Positions 44,354 through 52,849 are shown, numbered from the stretch's first letter. The stretch is DNA of 64,000 bases from Paraburkholderia ribeironis (GCF_900019265.1 NZ_CYGX02000044.1:17905-81904), one strand, 5' to 3'. Notes: a model not told the origin generated them from the letters alone. Program-made: numbers and translations.

Positions 44354-44572
44354 GTGAAACTCATGATCCGAAAGGACGGAAAGGGCATACTCAGCGCCTA
44401 CGTGCCGAAGAAGGATTTGGAGGAGCCGATCGTCTACATCGCTCAGGTGCCGATGTGGGGTGGACTCATTACGCTCGCAAACGGCTGGCAGTTCCAGTTG
44501 CCGGAGCTGGCGGCCGACACTACGCTTCCGGTCACTGTAGAAGCGCGGCGCGTGGCGGGCGGGCACGACTGA
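44354..44572 (+). CDS. nifT: NifT/FixU family protein
   Basis: 72 residues, starting at GTG 44354, which has AGGAGG 7 bases upstream and gives the family start KLMIRKDGKGILSAYVPKKD, followed by LEEPIV. An upstream in-frame ATG at 44270 lacks support. C-terminal part WGGLITLANGWQFQLPEL is typical. NifT is a small conserved protein of the nif regulon without a settled function. Confidence 0.92.
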   Translation: MKLMIRKDGKGILSAYVPKKDLEEPIVYIAQVPMWGGLITLANGWQFQLPELAADTTLPVTVEARRVAGGHD

Positions 44573-44573
44573 C

Positions 44574-44852
44574 ATGGCGCTCACTGCAGATCAGATCAAT
44601 GCAATAACAGAGTTGATTCTCAACGAACCGACGCTGCCGGAAGCTGCGGCAAGTTGGCGCAAGCGTTATCCCGACGTGCGTGTCATTCGGATCAGCGCGG
44701 TCGAACTGCGCAATGAAAAGCCAGTTATCGAGTTTCGTGGCCGCCGCGTCTACCTCGCGACGTCGACAGGGGTTTGCGTCTCCGTGACGACAGAGGCAAG
44801 TGAGGCCAATATGCTCATCATTGCCGAAGAGGGAGTCTGCGATGGCGACTGA
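44574..44852 (+). CDS. Small nif-operon protein of unknown function
   Basis: 92 residues: MALTADQINAITELILNE, then AAASWRKRYPDVRVIRISAV and VEFRGRRVYLATSTGVCVS-like beta strands. It starts 2 bases after the nifT stop and overlaps the next gene by 11 bases, so it is certainly operonic. I recall similar small proteins between nifT and downstream genes in other proteobacterial nif clusters, but I know no activity. Not related by eye to NifX or NifZ. Confidence 0.75.
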   Translation: MALTADQINAITELILNEPTLPEAAASWRKRYPDVRVIRISAVELRNEKPVIEFRGRRVYLATSTGVCVSVTTEASEANMLIIAEEGVCDGD

Positions 44853-46005
44853 CCAAATTACACTTAGCGAGCCAGCCTGCGGGGCGAGAGAGATTGAACT
44901 CGTTCATGCGGTACTGCAATCTTCGCGTTGGAGCGATGGACCAATGCTCGACTCGTTTGAGGCTGCATTTGCCGGCTGGAGCGGCCGCGCCCATGCGGTT
45001 GCCGTGGCGAGCGGGACGCTCGGCACCTGGATGGTGCTGCGTGCGCTTGGTATCGGTCCGGGCGACGAAGTTATCTGCCCATCGCATACGTGGCATCAGG
45101 TCGCGCACGCGATCACATTGGCAGGCGCGGCACCGGTGTTTGCCGATATTGATTATTGGAGCGGCTGCCTGGACGTGACCAAGGCTCAGCAGAAGATTGG
45201 TAAGCGCACGCGTGCAATCCTTGCTGGCAATACCAACGGGCATCCCGCGGCCTGGGGACCGTTGCGCGAACTAACCGATGCGAATGGTCTCAGTCTGATC
45301 GAGGACAGCACTGAGTCGCTCGGGTCGCGCTATCGGGGGCGCGGTGTGGGATCGTTCGGCAAAGTGACGGTGTTCGACTTTTCGGCACCCTCGGCCTTAT
45401 GCGCGGGAGAAGGCGGCATGCTGGTCACTGACGACGAAAGCCTGGCGTACGAATTGCGTTACCTGCGCCGGCGCTTGAGCGCGGACCGCAAGTCGGTGTC
45501 GCTCGGTGCCCGTGTGCCGTTGCAGGCGGGCATGAGTGAGCTGACCGCCGCGCTCGGCCTGGCACAGCTGGCCGGGCTCGACGAACGGCTCGCCCAACGC
45601 AAGCGCGTGGAAGCCTGGTATCAGGAAGCGATGGAAACCTTCGAGGGTATCAAGCCACCGTATCAGGCGGAGGACGTGGAAGAAGTGCACTGGATGCTTT
45701 ATGTCGTGCACCTGGGCAAGCGGTTCACCCATAGCGCGCGTGCCCAGATGATCGACGACATGCAGGCTTGCGGCATAGAAACGGCGGCCTACAGTCATCC
45801 GTTGCACGAGCAGTTCCACTACATGAGGGCCGCCGACGTTATCGGAGGCCGGCGTGGCTCCCTGCCTGACACGGAGCGGATTGGCGACCGGGCACTTGCA
45901 TTGCCGCTGCACACTCAGCTTGGTGCACACGACGTGAGGTACATCGTCAAGACATTGAAGGACACAGCGACCAACGTCGGTGCCGGGGCCGCAATCTACC
46001 TCTAG
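44842..46005 (+). CDS. DegT/DnrJ/EryC1/StrS-fold protein without the PLP lysine
   Basis: 387 residues of the sugar aminotransferase fold type I family. Conserved landmarks are present: AVAVASGTLGTWMVLRALGI with PGDEVICPSHTWHQVAHAI after it, LIEDSTESLGSRYRGRGVGS and CAGEGGMLVTDDE. In active members a lysine lies five residues before the GEGG motif; here the segment reads FSAPSALCAGEGG, with serine in the lysine position. The DAAQ/H motif also reads DSTE. It therefore cannot form the usual internal aldimine. The start at ATG 44842 overlaps the preceding gene. Last gene of the nifB operon. Role unknown; a binding protein or a dehydratase-like activity are possible. Confidence 0.85.
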   Translation: MATDQITLSEPACGAREIELVHAVLQSSRWSDGPMLDSFEAAFAGWSGRAHAVAVASGTLGTWMVLRALGIGPGDEVICPSHTWHQVAHAITLAGAAPVFADIDYWSGCLDVTKAQQKIGKRTRAILAGNTNGHPAAWGPLRELTDANGLSLIEDSTESLGSRYRGRGVGSFGKVTVFDFSAPSALCAGEGGMLVTDDESLAYELRYLRRRLSADRKSVSLGARVPLQAGMSELTAALGLAQLAGLDERLAQRKRVEAWYQEAMETFEGIKPPYQAEDVEEVHWMLYVVHLGKRFTHSARAQMIDDMQACGIETAAYSHPLHEQFHYMRAADVIGGRRGSLPDTERIGDRALALPLHTQLGAHDVRYIVKTLKDTATNVGAGAAIYL

Positions 46006-46078
46006 CTCATCGATTGGCGCTTCTCTTCCTGGCTAGATGCGGAGAAGGTGGTAGCCCGCTGTGCTGGTGCTGCGCCTC

Positions 46079-46109
46079 TTTAACTCCCTCTTTAACTCCG
46101 TTTAACTCC
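46079..46109 (+). repeat. Three short TTTAACTCC repeats
   Basis: The nonamer TTTAACTCC occurs at 46079, 46091 and 46101, covering the stop codon of the FmdB gene read on the other strand. It may result from slippage; the copies end two convergent operons. No hairpin terminator is apparent here. Confidence 0.5.
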
Positions 46110-46347
46110 GGCGCAGGAATTCGCTGCGCTCCTCAGCCGAGTAGTTGCTGAAATGTCCTTCCCGCGCGGCCTGGCGGCGTGCCGCCGTGATGATCGCCTT
46201 GCTGCGCACAGGGGCGGATGGTGCACTGACCTGTTTATCCAGCTCGGTACTGCGGCGACAGCGCGGACAGACAGGCGTCGTGCCAGCGCGCACCAGTGTT
46301 TCGAAACGCAACCGGCAGTTGCGGCATACATAGTCGTAGAGCGGCAT
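46102..46347 (-). CDS. FmdB-family zinc ribbon protein
   Basis: 81 residues starting MPLYDYVCRNCRLRFETLV, with paired CRNC and CPRC zinc-binding motifs. The family is often called FmdB regulatory protein, from a formamidase operon, but its function is open. The tail is basic. Third and last gene of the minus-strand operon that starts at the sigma-54 promoter at 47.78 kb, so it is probably made under nitrogen-fixing conditions. Confidence 0.85.
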   Translation of the reverse strand: MPLYDYVCRNCRLRFETLVRAGTTPVCPRCRRSTELDKQVSAPSAPVRSKAIITAARRQAAREGHFSNYSAEERSEFLRRS

Positions 46348-46360
46348 AAGGAGTCTCTGT

Positions 46361-46981
46361 TCAGCGGGGAGCGCTATCCGGCAAGACGCTACCCGCGGTC
46401 CCTGGTTGCGTTAGTTCGGCGCTGTGCCGATCGGCGGCGCGGAGCGATCCCCGCTTGGCCTCTCTGAGTTGGCCTACGGTAAGGAATAGCTGTAGTCCGA
46501 AATCCGCGGCCATGTCGAATGCGTTTCGCCCGTCGGGCGCAACGAGACTGTCGCTCGCACCGAGCGACATCAACAACCACATAACCTCGACCCGGCCGCT
46601 GGCGGCGGCCTGCATCAGGCACGTGATGTCGTTCCCATTCGCGTGATCAATGTCGAGGCCGGCCCCGATCAACCGTAGGATCGGCGCGGGCGCGCCGCCC
46701 AGACATGCGTACCAGAGCGCATGGTTACCTCCGTCGTCGAGCGCGCCGACGCATGCACCTTCGTCGAGCAACGCTGCGACTATGTGGTCTTCGCCGTGCA
46801 GCGCCGCCAGCATCAGCGGCGTCATGCCGTGAATGCTGCGCGATTGAGTGTCCGGGAAGTCGTGTGCAGATAGCCATTTAGCGACCGCTGAGCACGCAGG
46901 AGTTTGCCGATCCGCGTCGGCGCGTGGGGTGTCACTACGGCTCGCGCTTTCATGTGGGACAGTGTCGGTGACCAGTGACAT
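46361..46981 (-). CDS. Ankyrin-repeat protein in a nif-linked operon
   Basis: 206 residues with about four ankyrin repeats between residues 50 and 165: HGMTPLMLAALHGEDHIVAA, GNHALWYACLGGAPAPILRL, NDITCLMQAAASGRVEVMWL and GRNAFDMAADFGLQLFL. The N terminus is hydrophilic and the C terminus charged; no signal peptide. GGAG lies 7 bases before the ATG. A protein-protein interaction module with unknown partner, encoded between the unknown protein and FmdB. Confidence 0.85.
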   Translation of the reverse strand: MSLVTDTVPHESASRSDTPRADADRQTPACSAVAKWLSAHDFPDTQSRSIHGMTPLMLAALHGEDHIVAALLDEGACVGALDDGGNHALWYACLGGAPAPILRLIGAGLDIDHANGNDITCLMQAAASGRVEVMWLLMSLGASDSLVAPDGRNAFDMAADFGLQLFLTVGQLREAKRGSLRAADRHSAELTQPGTAGSVLPDSAPR

Positions 46982-47071
46982 GATTGCACTCCGGCTAAGT
47001 GGATAAGCGTCGCCGTCACGTTGGGGCGCACGGCTGCAATTCGATGCGCTCGACGCGCGCCGAAACGAACG

Positions 47072-47680
47072 TCAGACTGGCCTGTTTTCGTTGGGATTAC
47101 GAACCGGTCCCATCAGTTCGAGTCCTTCCGCGTAACTGATCGTGTCAAAGGACAAGTCGACCAGCATCCCGGCGTCGGCGACCGCGTCGAGCTTACCGGC
47201 CGTGTCTTTCTTCTTCAGCTGGCTCTTCTCCAGGTATAGGAGCTCGAGCATCTCGTTGTAGACCGTCGATTCCACAATCGGTAGAACGTAGAACATCGCT
47301 CCTTTGTATGGCACCTGATAGCGACTGGACAGATCGATGTTGTCGCAGAACAGGAAATACTTTCCGCTGGCCGAGAGGGCGTCGCCGAGCACCTCCGCGA
47401 CATCCCTCAGGTGTTCGAAGCTCAGTAGCCAACCGGCGAAGAACGGGAGGTACGGGTCGCCGACGTCGGCCACCGCCATGACCTGCTCGCAAGAGAGCTC
47501 GGGCGGGCGCGCCTCGTCGGCGAGCCTCGGCCCGAAGCGTAGCGCGAGTTCGCCGCGAAAGCCGATCCGGCGAGGCGTGTTCGTGTGCCCCTTGAACACT
47601 GCGTTGAGGAGTCGGCCCTCGTGCTGCAGACGGGCAAATGGAGTTTCATCGAGTTCGTGGCGGCTGAGCGTATCAGTCAT
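47072..47680 (-). CDS. Unknown protein, first gene of the operon divergent from nifHDK
   Basis: 202 residues, acidic, soluble. Segments include FARLQHEGRLLNAVFKG, PYLPFFAGWLLSFEHLRDV, SGKYFLFCDNIDLSSRYQVP and VYNEMLELLYLEKSQLKKKD. I recognise no domain. AGAGGAA lies before the ATG, and a near-perfect sigma-54 promoter (47775-47790) lies about 95 bases upstream, so it should be expressed with nitrogenase. Ankyrin and FmdB genes follow on the same strand with short gaps. Divergent from nifH. Confidence 0.8.
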   Translation of the reverse strand: MTDTLSRHELDETPFARLQHEGRLLNAVFKGHTNTPRRIGFRGELALRFGPRLADEARPPELSCEQVMAVADVGDPYLPFFAGWLLSFEHLRDVAEVLGDALSASGKYFLFCDNIDLSSRYQVPYKGAMFYVLPIVESTVYNEMLELLYLEKSQLKKKDTAGKLDAVADAGMLVDLSFDTISYAEGLELMGPVRNPNENRPV

Positions 47681-47774
47681 CAGTATTCCTCTTTTCTAAA
47701 CTTCTGGAGCGCCCGCGAATCTGGGCGCTGGTTCGTTCGTCAGCGAGATGGCAGAGAAGTTTGCAGGGAAGTTT

Positions 47775-47790
47775 GCAACATCCGTACCAG
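47775..47790 (-). promoter_or_regulatory. Sigma-54 promoter of the unknown/ankyrin/FmdB operon
   Basis: On the minus strand TGGTACGGATGTTGCA matches TGGCACG-N4-TTGCA with one change, GG and GC spaced by 10 bases. Predicted transcription start near 47763, giving a leader of about 80 bases. It is divergent from the nifH promoter, about 190 bases away, with the activator-like sequences between them. Confidence 0.88.
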
Positions 47791-47854
47791 CGCCAAAGTC
47801 GGCCTAGGCGCCGCTAAACAGGCTAAAGCGGGAAAGGCGGCCCGGTACGGCCAA

Positions 47855-47896
47855 TGTCGTTTGCGACAAAACGCGCGGTTTGTCGGGAAGACGACG
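47855..47896. promoter_or_regulatory. Candidate NifA sites shared by nifH and the divergent operon
   Basis: Two imperfect sites: TGTCGTTTGCGACA at 47855-47868, with the same TGTCG/CGACA arms as the nifB site but spacing N8, and TGT-N10-ACG at 47881-47896 (one mismatch). Both lie 65-120 bases upstream of each of the two -24/-12 promoters. No perfect TGT-N10-ACA was found in this gap. Confidence 0.5.
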
Positions 47897-47976
47897 TCGA
47901 GAACGTCGGAGAGCGCAATTTCGGAAAATTTGCTGAAGGCCGGATTTAGCAATCGTTTCGACGATTCGTGCGCCGA

Positions 47977-47992
47977 TGGCACGAAAGCTGCA
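47977..47992 (+). promoter_or_regulatory. Sigma-54 promoter of nifHDK
   Basis: TGGCACGAAAGCTGCA matches the consensus TGGCACG-N4-TTGCA in all but one position, with GG and GC 10 bases apart. The leader to the nifH ATG would be about 135 bases. Confidence 0.92.
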
Positions 47993-48140
47993 CGAGACGT
48001 GGCCGCGCGGACACAATCCGGCCGATGCGTGACTCGATAGAAAAAGACCATACGAACACCGCAGGCTGAGGACATGGTCGCGGCTTTGCAGCCCTGATTC
48101 GCAACCTTGGTTTCACCTTCTATCTCAATGGAGTACGACA

Positions 48141-49022
48141 ATGTCTCAACTTCGGCAAATCGCCTTCTACGGAAAAGGCGGCATCGGCAAGTCCACCACG
48201 TCGCAGAATACTCTCGCGGCGCTGAGCGACCTCGGGCAAAAAATCCTGATCGTAGGGTGTGATCCAAAGGCTGATTCGACACGCTTGATACTGCACGCGA
48301 AGGCGCAGGACACGATCCTCTCTCTCGCGGCGGAAGCCGGTTCAGTCGAGGACCTCGAACTCGATGACGTAATGAAGATCGGCTACAAGGACATCCGCTG
48401 CGTGGAGTCGGGTGGTCCTGAGCCGGGCGTGGGCTGCGCGGGCCGCGGCGTCATCACGTCGATCAATTTCCTCGAGGAGAACGGCGCGTATGACGGTGTC
48501 GACTACGTGTCGTACGACGTGCTCGGCGACGTGGTGTGCGGTGGCTTCGCGATGCCGATACGCGAGAACAAGGCTCAGGAGATCTACATCGTGATGTCGG
48601 GCGAGATGATGGCGATGTATGCAGCGAACAACATCTCGAAAGGTATTCTGAAGTACGCAAACAGCGGCGGCGTGCGCCTGGGCGGCCTCGTTTGCAATGA
48701 GCGCAAGACCGACAAGGAGCTCGAGCTTGCTGAATCGCTCGCGACGATGCTCGGCACGAGGCTGATCCACTTCGTGCCGCGCGACAACATCGTCCAGCAC
48801 GCGGAACTGCGGCGAATGACCGTGATCGAGTACGCGCCGGACAGCTCACAGGCGCACCAGTATCGCGCGCTTGCCGAGAAAGTTCATAACAACGGCGGCA
48901 ATGGCGTGATCCCGACGCCGATCACGATGGACCAGCTCGAAGACCTGCTGATGGAGAAAGGAATCATGGTGCAGGTCGATGAGACGCAAGTCGGCAAGAC
49001 CGCGGCCGAGCTGACCACCTGA
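48141..49022 (+). CDS. nifH: NifH, nitrogenase iron protein
   Basis: 293 residues. Walker A is FYGKGGIGKSTTSQN; the 4Fe-4S cysteines occur in GVGCAGRGVITSINFLEE and DVVCGGFAMPI, and the Arg next to the first one is the DraT ADP-ribosylation position. It reduces the MoFe protein at the cost of ATP and is also needed for P-cluster and FeMo-co maturation. First of nifHDK, behind a sigma-54 promoter, with a divergent operon on the other side. Confidence 0.98.
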   Translation: MSQLRQIAFYGKGGIGKSTTSQNTLAALSDLGQKILIVGCDPKADSTRLILHAKAQDTILSLAAEAGSVEDLELDDVMKIGYKDIRCVESGGPEPGVGCAGRGVITSINFLEENGAYDGVDYVSYDVLGDVVCGGFAMPIRENKAQEIYIVMSGEMMAMYAANNISKGILKYANSGGVRLGGLVCNERKTDKELELAESLATMLGTRLIHFVPRDNIVQHAELRRMTVIEYAPDSSQAHQYRALAEKVHNNGGNGVIPTPITMDQLEDLLMEKGIMVQVDETQVGKTAAELTT

Positions 49023-49100
49023 CGAATGCTGGACGACGGTTGCCGTGCGGCTTACGGCGGCCGATTCCGGCGATGACATTCTCCATTTACAGGATATGCA

Positions 49101-50564
49101 ATGACCGCGACGGTTGAAGAACGTAAGGCCGCTAACAAGGCCCTCATCGACGAAGTGCTGCGAGTTTACCCAGAAAAGATGGCCAAGCGGCGGGCCAAGC
49201 ATTTAGGTTCCTTCGAGCAAGGCAAGCCCGACTGTGGGGTGAAGTCCAACATCAAGTCGCTGCCGGGCGTGATGACGATTCGCGGCTGCGCGTATGCGGG
49301 CTCGAAGGGCGTCGTCTGGGGGCCGATCAAGGACATGATTCACATCAGTCACGGGCCTGTCGGCTGCGGCCAGTACTCGTGGGGCTCGCGCCGCAATTAT
49401 TACGTCGGCACGACAGGGATCGATACGTTCGTCACAATGCAGTTCACGTCCGATTTTCAGGAGAAGGACATCGTATTCGGCGGCGACAAGAAGCTCGACA
49501 AGATCGTCGACGAGATTCAGGAACTGTTTCCGCTCAACAGGGGCATCTCGATCCAGACCGAGTGTCCGATCGGTCTCATCGGTGACGACATCGAGGCAGT
49601 CTCGAAGAGGAAAAGCACACAGTACGGAGGGCACACGATCGTGCCGGTGCGCTGCGAGGGCTTTCGCGGTGTATCGCAGTCACTCGGACACCACCTCGCG
49701 AACGATGCGATCCGCGATTGCGTGTTCGACCAGGCGGACCCAAACAAGCGGTCCGCGCTCGAGTCGACTCCGTACGATGTCGCGATCATCGGTGACTACA
49801 ACATTGGCGGTGATGCGTGGTCAAGCCGCATTCTGCTTGAGGAGATGGGGCTGCGCGTGATCGCGCAGTGGTCAGGCGATGGCACGCTCGCGGAACTCGA
49901 AAATACGCCGAGATCCAAGCTGAACCTGCTGCACTGCTACCGTTCGATGAACTACATTAGCCGACATATGGAGGAGAAGTATGGGATTCCGTGGGTCGAA
50001 TATAACTTTTTCGGTCCGACAATGATCGAAAAGAGCCTGCGTGAGATTGCGAGCCGATTCGACGACACAATCAAGGCGAACGCCGAGAAGGTGATCGCCA
50101 AATACCGCCCGTTGATGGATGCGGTCATAGCGAGGTATAAGCCACGTCTGCAAGGCAAAAAGGTGATGCTGTTTGTAGGCGGCCTGCGCCCGCGCCATGT
50201 TATCGGCGCGTACGAAGATCTCGGCATGGAAGTCGTCGGCACTGGCTACGAGTTCGCCCACAACGACGACTACCAGCGCACGACGCATCACGTGAACGAC
50301 GGCACGCTGATCTACGACGACGTGAGCGGATACGAATTCGAGAAATTCGTCGAACACACGCGGCCAGACCTCGTCGGCTCGGGCATCAAGGAGAAATACG
50401 TCTTTCAGAAGATGGGCGTGCCCTTCCGCCAGATGCATAGTTGGGATTATTCAGGCCCATACCACGGTTACGACGGCTTCGCGATCTTTGCGCGCGACAT
50501 GGACATGGCGATCTCGAGTCCAGTCTGGAGCCTATCGAAGGCGCCATGGAAAAAGGCTGCCTGA
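49101..50564 (+). CDS. nifD: NifD, nitrogenase MoFe protein alpha subunit
   Basis: 487 residues. P-cluster cysteine regions are SLPGVMTIRGCAYAGSKGVV, HISHGPVGCGQYSWGSRRNY and IQTECPIGLIGDDIEAV. The FeMo-co cysteine is in NLLHCYRSMNYISRHMEEKY and the cofactor histidine region is QMHSWDYSGPYHGYDGFAIF. Normal length, no disruption. It is 78 bases after nifH. Confidence 0.98.
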   Translation: MTATVEERKAANKALIDEVLRVYPEKMAKRRAKHLGSFEQGKPDCGVKSNIKSLPGVMTIRGCAYAGSKGVVWGPIKDMIHISHGPVGCGQYSWGSRRNYYVGTTGIDTFVTMQFTSDFQEKDIVFGGDKKLDKIVDEIQELFPLNRGISIQTECPIGLIGDDIEAVSKRKSTQYGGHTIVPVRCEGFRGVSQSLGHHLANDAIRDCVFDQADPNKRSALESTPYDVAIIGDYNIGGDAWSSRILLEEMGLRVIAQWSGDGTLAELENTPRSKLNLLHCYRSMNYISRHMEEKYGIPWVEYNFFGPTMIEKSLREIASRFDDTIKANAEKVIAKYRPLMDAVIARYKPRLQGKKVMLFVGGLRPRHVIGAYEDLGMEVVGTGYEFAHNDDYQRTTHHVNDGTLIYDDVSGYEFEKFVEHTRPDLVGSGIKEKYVFQKMGVPFRQMHSWDYSGPYHGYDGFAIFARDMDMAISSPVWSLSKAPWKKAA

Positions 50565-50635
50565 TCGCAGCGTGCCCTTAGCGGCGCCGCGGTGCCGACA
50601 GACGGCTGTCCAGATTATCGATTCAGGAGCGAGTC

Positions 50636-52195
50636 ATGCCCCAATCCAGCGACAACATTCTCGATCACGAACTGCTGTTTCGGGAGCCTGAGTATCAGGC
50701 ACTCCTTCGCAACAAGAAGGAAAATTTCGAGTTCAACCATCCTGAGGAGGCGGTGAATCAGATCGCCGAATGGACAAAGACTGAGGATTACAAGCAGAAG
50801 AACTTTGCCCGCGATTCCCTGATGGTGAATCCAGCAAAGGCATGCCAGCCTCTTGGCGCCGTGTTCGTGGCGAACGGTTTCCACAAGACGCTGCCGTTCG
50901 TGCACGGCTCACAGGGCTGCGTGGCTTACTATCGCTCGCATTTCTCGCGACATTTCAAGGAGCCGACGTCGTGCGTCAGTTCGTCGATGACCGAGGACGC
51001 GGCGGTGTTTGGCGGTCTGAACAATATGATCGACGGCCTTGCGAATGCGTACAACCTCTACAAGCCCGAGATGATCGCCGTATCAACGACATGCATGGCA
51101 GAGGTGATCGGCGACGACCTCGACGCGTTCATCAAGAACAGCAAACAGAAGGGCAGCGTGCCGCAAGACTACGATGTACCGTTCGCCCACACGCCCGCGT
51201 TTGTCGGCAGCCACGTGACCGGCTACGACAATGCGCTACTGGGCATCTTGAAGCACTTCTGGAACGGCAAGGCGGGCACTGTTACACCGCTCGTGCGTGT
51301 GCCGGACGAGAGCGTGAACTTTATCGGTGGATTCGACGGCTTCGTAGTCGGTAACATGAAGGAAATTCGACGCATCTTCGATCTGTTCGGCGTGACGGTC
51401 AACATCATCTGCGATCCGTCCGATACATGGAACACGCCAACCGATGGCGAGTTCCGGATGTACGAAGGCGGAACCACGAAGGAGGACGTCGAGCGTGCGC
51501 TGAACGCGAAGGCAACGTTCGTCTTCCAGGAGTATTGCTGCGAGAAGACGAGCAAGTTCATCGCTGAGCACGGCCAGCAGGTGGTCTTGCTAAATGCGCC
51601 TGTCGGCGTTGCGGGCACTGACCACTTCCTTATGGAGATTTCGCGCATAACTGGCAAACCGATCCCCGCTGAACTGGAAAAGGAGCGGGGGCAGCTCGTC
51701 GATGCCATGGCGGACAGTCAGGCGAGCCTCCACGGCAAGCGATATGCACTTTATGGCGATCCCGACCAGATGCTTGGATACACGAAATTCCTGCTCGAAC
51801 TGGGCGCAGAGCCAGTACACGTGCTCTCGACCAACGGCAACGACGGCTGGGCGGAGAAGGTCAGAGCGTTGTTGGACGCGTCGCCATATGGTGCGGGATG
51901 CAAGGTCTATCCGAAGTGCGACCTCTGGCACCTGCGCTCGCTGCTATTCACAGAGCCAGTGGATTTCCTTATTGGCAACACACATGGGAAGTACCTGGAG
52001 CGCGACACTGGGACACCCCTCGTGCGACTCGGATTCCCTATTTTCGACCGCCACCACTATCACCGCTACCCGACTTGGGGGTATGCCGGCGGATTGCGAA
52101 TTTTGCTGGCGCTCCTTGATGAATTTTTCGAAACGCTGGATGCGAGTACGATTGATATTTCGAAGACCGATTACAGCTATGACATCGTTCGCTGA
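50636..52195 (+). CDS. nifK: NifK, nitrogenase MoFe protein beta subunit
   Basis: 519 residues with the P-cluster cysteines in KACQPLGAVFVANGF, VHGSQGCVAYYRSHFSRHF and VSTTCMAEVIGDDLDAF. The N-terminal extension is the longer type known from Azotobacter and rhizobia. It follows nifD after about 70 bases. The nifENX genes do not follow directly but lie 18 kb upstream. Confidence 0.98.
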   Translation: MPQSSDNILDHELLFREPEYQALLRNKKENFEFNHPEEAVNQIAEWTKTEDYKQKNFARDSLMVNPAKACQPLGAVFVANGFHKTLPFVHGSQGCVAYYRSHFSRHFKEPTSCVSSSMTEDAAVFGGLNNMIDGLANAYNLYKPEMIAVSTTCMAEVIGDDLDAFIKNSKQKGSVPQDYDVPFAHTPAFVGSHVTGYDNALLGILKHFWNGKAGTVTPLVRVPDESVNFIGGFDGFVVGNMKEIRRIFDLFGVTVNIICDPSDTWNTPTDGEFRMYEGGTTKEDVERALNAKATFVFQEYCCEKTSKFIAEHGQQVVLLNAPVGVAGTDHFLMEISRITGKPIPAELEKERGQLVDAMADSQASLHGKRYALYGDPDQMLGYTKFLLELGAEPVHVLSTNGNDGWAEKVRALLDASPYGAGCKVYPKCDLWHLRSLLFTEPVDFLIGNTHGKYLERDTGTPLVRLGFPIFDRHHYHRYPTWGYAGGLRILLALLDEFFETLDASTIDISKTDYSYDIVR

Positions 52196-52361
52196 CGGCG
52201 GTGTAGCTCTCACCAGGCTCCATATGGTGCGATCGGACGCGGGCAGGTGCTGGCCCGCCAGAAAGTGGCGCTCACTGCTTTTGACATAATGGTGTTGACA
52301 TCGTGGGCTTCCCCTGCGGCGGTCCCACGGTGTTTCGCACCTCGAAGCGCAAAGGCAACAA

Positions 52362-52544
52362 TCACAACATAGCGGCAAGCGCAGCGGTTATCGCGATTTC
52401 TGCGTCGGTGCCTCGAAGGAACTCGTGGAGATCGCCTTCGGCGACTTCATCGATGTCAAGCGTAAGTAACCTTTCCGCGTTCGCTTTTGGATCGTCAACG
52501 GCGACGGGAGCGTTCGTCCACTGTTGTGCACGGTTGCCTTTCAT
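52362..52544 (-). CDS. Possible small acidic protein downstream of nifK
   Basis: 60 codons, opposite to nifHDK. The translation (ANAERLLTLDIDEVAEGDLH, FLRGTDAEIAITAALAAML) has the composition of a real protein, unlike the other frames here, but there is only a weak GAG-type ribosome site and no family. It lies at the edge of a region of decayed genes, so it may be a fragment. Confidence 0.25.
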   Translation of the reverse strand: MKGNRAQQWTNAPVAVDDPKANAERLLTLDIDEVAEGDLHEFLRGTDAEIAITAALAAML

Positions 52545-52599
52545 CGTCTACTCTCATGGTTAGCCACCGGTGGCGGCTCAATCTGCTGTGCCGATGGAT

Positions 52600-52815
52600 G
52601 TGTGCTGCGCGATTTGCCCGCGGGGTTCCGGAGCGCGTCCGGGTTTTGCTTGGGGCGAACATGGTGGAACCCGGCCGAAGTTGACTGATGCATACCTGCT
52701 TCTTGGTCTGATTCGTCCAGACTATTGCCTTGAAAGGCGGGTGACGCTGTATCTCGCGACGGCGCAGGCCGCGACGCGGCGCCACAGCGGCCCCTGCCGA
52801 TCGGCGCGGGCTTGA
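52600..52815 (+). pseudogene. Hydantoinase A / oxoprolinase (HyuA) gene fragment
   Basis: One plus-strand frame reads SGARPGFAWGEHGGTRPKLT followed by DAYLLLGLIRPDYCLERRVT. This matches the HyuA core (SAGA.PGPACYGRGGT.PTVTDANLVLG.LDPD.FLGG). The rest of the roughly 700-residue protein is absent and the start is missing. It is debris of an ATP-dependent hydantoinase-type gene downstream of nifK. Confidence 0.65.
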
Positions 52816-52849
52816 TGCTGCCCACACTTAGCGCGCCCTTTGATCGCAT

